Positions 61,264 to 64,000 of a stretch of DNA of 64,000 nucleotides are shown in pieces. Each line of letters begins with the position of its first letter. The first letter of the stretch is position 1. The stretch covers positions 1,446,808 to 1,510,807 of the forward strand of contig NW_006494789.1 of assembly GCF_000471905.2 (NCBI RefSeq), in the 5' to 3' direction. The notes beneath the pieces are model-generated. The model had not been told where the DNA came from, did not search any database, and was given only the letters and a program-made list of their open reading frames with translations. A program made the translations under genes and the position numbers. The stretch comes from Amborella trichopoda. Its lineage: Eukaryota > Streptophyta > Magnoliopsida > Amborellales > Amborellaceae.

Positions 61264-62431
61264 TGTCACGACCCCACCCCCGACCATCATACTTTACGCG
61301 GCGACGGGCGATCGAGCATGGGTTCATGATTTAATGTAACATTTGGCACTCAGGTAGGGGTCACGAGTTTCGTGATAAGGATATTGTTTTGATGATGTGA
61401 TGAATGGTCACTGCTTATATGGTTATTGACCACTACGAGGTGGGACACTCACCAGTAGTGGATAATGTTATGATGATGTGATGAATGGCCACTATTATAT
61501 TGATATTGGCCACTACGTGGTGGGATACTCACCGGTAGTAGATGCTGCTATGATATTGCCTGCTATACGATGGGACACTCATTGGTTATAAAGAAAGAGA
61601 TGCCGGCATATCCCTTAACTTGCAAAATGATAAGAACGGGTTAAGAGAGAGGATAAAAGGTCGCACCCTAGATTTATGAAATGATATGTGATTAATGCCT
61701 TGCAAGGTAAGGGCCTATCGAAACCCCAATGCGTGCTGGGGATTGTGTGAGTGTGTTGAGGATATTACGAAGTTGACACCCCACTTGTCATTGCCTTCCC
61801 TCCTATATTATGGTAGAGGTTTTAAACAATGGGATTGGCTTAGCCTAATGGATAGGGCCTCTTTTACGATAGCAGGTGATTCAGGGAGTGCGTGTGTAAT
61901 AATTGAATTTTTTTATAAGGAATGTTTAGCATTATAATGATGGAATAATTTATGCTTTCATTAATTCAAAGCTCTAATCTCACCGATTTAGTAATGTCTG
62001 CCCTTTAAATGAAATGTTCATATTCGATGTCTTGACTTGGTATGCATTTATGCTAAATTATGACTTTATATTGATAAACTGTACTATTGTCACATATGGA
62101 TAGCACCACTATATATGTACAACACTAGATCTGCTTACTGGGTTGTAAAGTTCATCTCATTATTTCTCCTTTATTTGTAGATGCCCCGAACTGAATGTAA
62201 TATTTTGGAATATTTGTATATTATGAATTTTGGTGTGTAAAGTTTTTCCTTACTCTTCTACTAGTTAAGCTCGTCGCTTTAGCTCTCTTCCATGGTTTGC
62301 TTGATTTCCGAATATAACGGAGTTGAGTCCACCCCTACATGAGTGACAAACGTTACATTGAATCACGAGCCCGCGGTCGATCGCCCGTCGCCATGTAAGG
62401 TACGGTGGTCGAGGGCGGGGTCGTGATAACA
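61264..62431. mobile_element. Foldback or solo-LTR-like element with ~100 bp inverted ends
   Basis: The left end starts TGTCACGACCCC. The reverse complement of the right end reads GTTATCACGACCCC and continues in parallel for about 100 bases (shared GGCGACGGGCGATCGA, AATGTAAC and GTAGGGG). The outer TG...CA fits an LTR, but inverted ends this long fit a foldback element better. Inside are an 81 bp tandem repeat (61391-61595) and a tRNA-like segment (61834-61890). No convincing target duplication is seen (ACCAG on the left, AACAA on the right). Confidence 0.7.
61391..61595. repeat. 81 bp tandem repeat inside the foldback element
   Basis: Two full units starting GATGATGTGATGAATGG (61391 and 61472) and a partial third. 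Each contains GGCCACTAC or GACCACTAC, then GGTGGGA(C/T)ACTCACC. Confidence 0.88.
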
Positions 62432-62436
62432 AACAA

Positions 62437-62656
62437 GTATAGAATGAGACCATTTACCTTTGATACAAAGTGGTCATAGTAATCTTAACAATGGGATTTG
62501 AAATCGGGTGGCTGCAATTATTCCATTGACCAAGCCCAGATTTCAAAATAAAATTTATCAAACTTTGTGACACATCTAAGCTATCAAATTTCACATCAAA
62601 TAGTTGTATGGAATTGTGACCACCTTGCATCAAAGGTAGATGGTCTCAATGTATAC
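62437..62656. mobile_element. MITE, family 3
   Basis: It starts GTATAGAATGAGACC and ends GGTCTCAATGTATAC, a clear terminal inverted repeat. The arms AAAGTGGTCATAGTAATC and AATTGTGACCACCTTG are also inverse. It lies five bases beyond the foldback element. 220 bases, non-coding. Confidence 0.82.
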
Positions 62657-63106
62657 AATTCCATATATATAGGAAAAGTCTTCCCAATGCCTATAGAAAA
62701 AATTAACAGTGATTTCGCCTACCCTCATCACCATCCAAAGTTAAATCGTACGGTCACGATTGTAAAATGATATAAAATGTGAAGCGTGTGTACATCTTAG
62801 TGAGGCGCACCTAATAAAAATATATAAAAAATAATTCGCGAAAATAAAGATGATCGAAATACCCCTGAAACTTTTTGGGGTATTTTGGTCAATTTTTTTC
62901 ATGTAAAATATTGTTTTGCTACTTTTTCATAGATTCAACTTATTTTTTATGAACACGTGCTCTAAATTTCAGGTCATTTCGATTTGTAAACAAAAATTGA
63001 AAAATGAAACACTACTGGACAATCGTGACCTTGCGATGAACTTTGGAAGTGACGAGAGTAGGCGAAATCACTGTTCATTTTCACCTATAGGCGTTTTGTA
63101 GTAACT

Positions 63107-63165
63107 TCTCTCTCTCTCTCTGTCTCTCTCTATATATATATATATATATAGACACACACACACCT
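63107..63165 (+). repeat. Compound (TC)n-(TA)n-(CA)n microsatellite
   Basis: Adjacent CT, TA and CA dinucleotide runs. Confidence 0.9.
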
Positions 63166-64000
63166 AAAGTTCACAACCCTTCAAATTACAAAGGTTAATG
63201 ATAGAACGAGTTTTGAATTGTGGATTTACTAACGGGCAATGATTTCATGCAACCGTTGTATAATAATATTATGCAATAACCTTAAAAAATCATCTTATGG
63301 CTATTTGTTTGATCCAAATTTTGAAATATACTTTTTTTCTAGTTTAATGAATAATCACAAAAAAAAATAAAAATTGAAAACACAACCTATAAAATATTTT
63401 TTTAGCCCAATTAACATAGGCCATTCGTTTTGGTGATATACTTAGATCTAGACCTTAGAAGGATTTTTTCATTTCCAATTTTTTTAGATAGAATTATTAT
63501 CATTAGATGGATAATGTTAAAAAAATAAAAAATAATTTTGAGTTTATAAAGGTAAGATATTGAAATTCACAAAAAGAATTGTCTAGATTCATTTTTTGGA
63601 GGGGACTCATTTGATCATATCTATGGTTCAAATTGAATTTTGTTTTTAAGGGGGGTTGATTATTGAGATGAAGAAAGTGTGTGTGCAAAATTTGGGGTCA
63701 TACAAATACCACAAACATAGTTTTCTATAAGTGTCGTTGCATTGTACTATAATACAACCGTTGCATTGGATCATTGCTCTTTACTAAATTTGTGGTTTAG
63801 TTTTTGTTTTTAAAAAATGCTTTTTATAATGTCTTCATCATTAATTAAATGTAATTTTGTAAATATCACTACAAGATAATGAGTATTTTTGTCATGTTCT
63901 TAAAGGGTAAAATTTAAATTTTTACTAAATGACAATGACACTCTACCCATAAAGTTAGGACCCTAACGTTCAAAATGTCATTGCATTTTTATAAAAAATT

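Larger units (their letters stand above)
57099..64000. other. Upstream of the helicase: repeats, no gene
   Basis: 57099-57390 is the likely helicase leader, with an alternative ORF (57134-57388). Further on are family 1-like fragments (57420-57800), the dispersed repeat at 58624-59015, a family 1 copy (59219-59602), CT runs (59899-59928, 60019-60032), two family 3 MITEs, a foldback or LTR-like element (61264-62431), and CT/TA runs (63107-63150). The remaining AT-rich sequence to the end shows nothing recognisable. Confidence 0.65.

Overview
This is a nuclear segment of a flowering plant. It is AT-rich, its genes have many exons with GT..AG introns, most DNA between genes is old transposon sequence, and every recognisable gene belongs to a plant family. 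An intact VAPYRIN-type gene suggests a lineage that forms arbuscular mycorrhiza, since the gene tends to be lost in non-host lineages. I cannot name the species. The window has three assembly gaps (134-168, 10624-11173, 44496-45387).

Layout: 198-4086 (-) is the 5' part of a DUF639 gene running into the first gap. 6779-8958 (-) is a complete four-exon gene for acidic ribosomal protein P1. 12324-20351 (+) is a complete eleven-exon gene for a BTB/T1 plus pentapeptide-repeat protein of the FIP2 type. 22484-24046 (-) is an intronless, GC-rich VAPYRIN-like gene (MSP domain plus ankyrin repeats). 34395-34712 (-) is a KS-type dehydrin of the HIRD11 type, with a TATA box and a distal cluster of ABRE cores. 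43840-57098 (-) is a long DExH-box RNA helicase gene; 17 exons are readable and at least one is lost in the third gap. I rebuilt exons by joining splice sites in frame, and the exon lengths agree with the reading phase throughout.

The rest is mostly mobile or repetitive DNA: three MITE-like families with long imperfect inverted ends, a 2.46 kb element with a TAA target duplication whose interior is a degenerate minisatellite, two large foldback-like elements (5333-6194 and 61264-62431), a LINE RNase H remnant (29374-30140), and a decayed LTR retrotransposon with a nested insertion inside helicase intron 10. Several short tandem duplications lie in or beside genes, including a 58 bp duplication that copies a FIP2 splice donor.

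The genes do not form a pathway; they are ordinary neighbours with separate jobs (translation, RNA remodelling, symbiosis, stress protection, and two poorly understood families). I found no convincing new multi-gene system. The most unusual items are the repeat architectures and the ways transposons and duplications touch splice sites and promoters.
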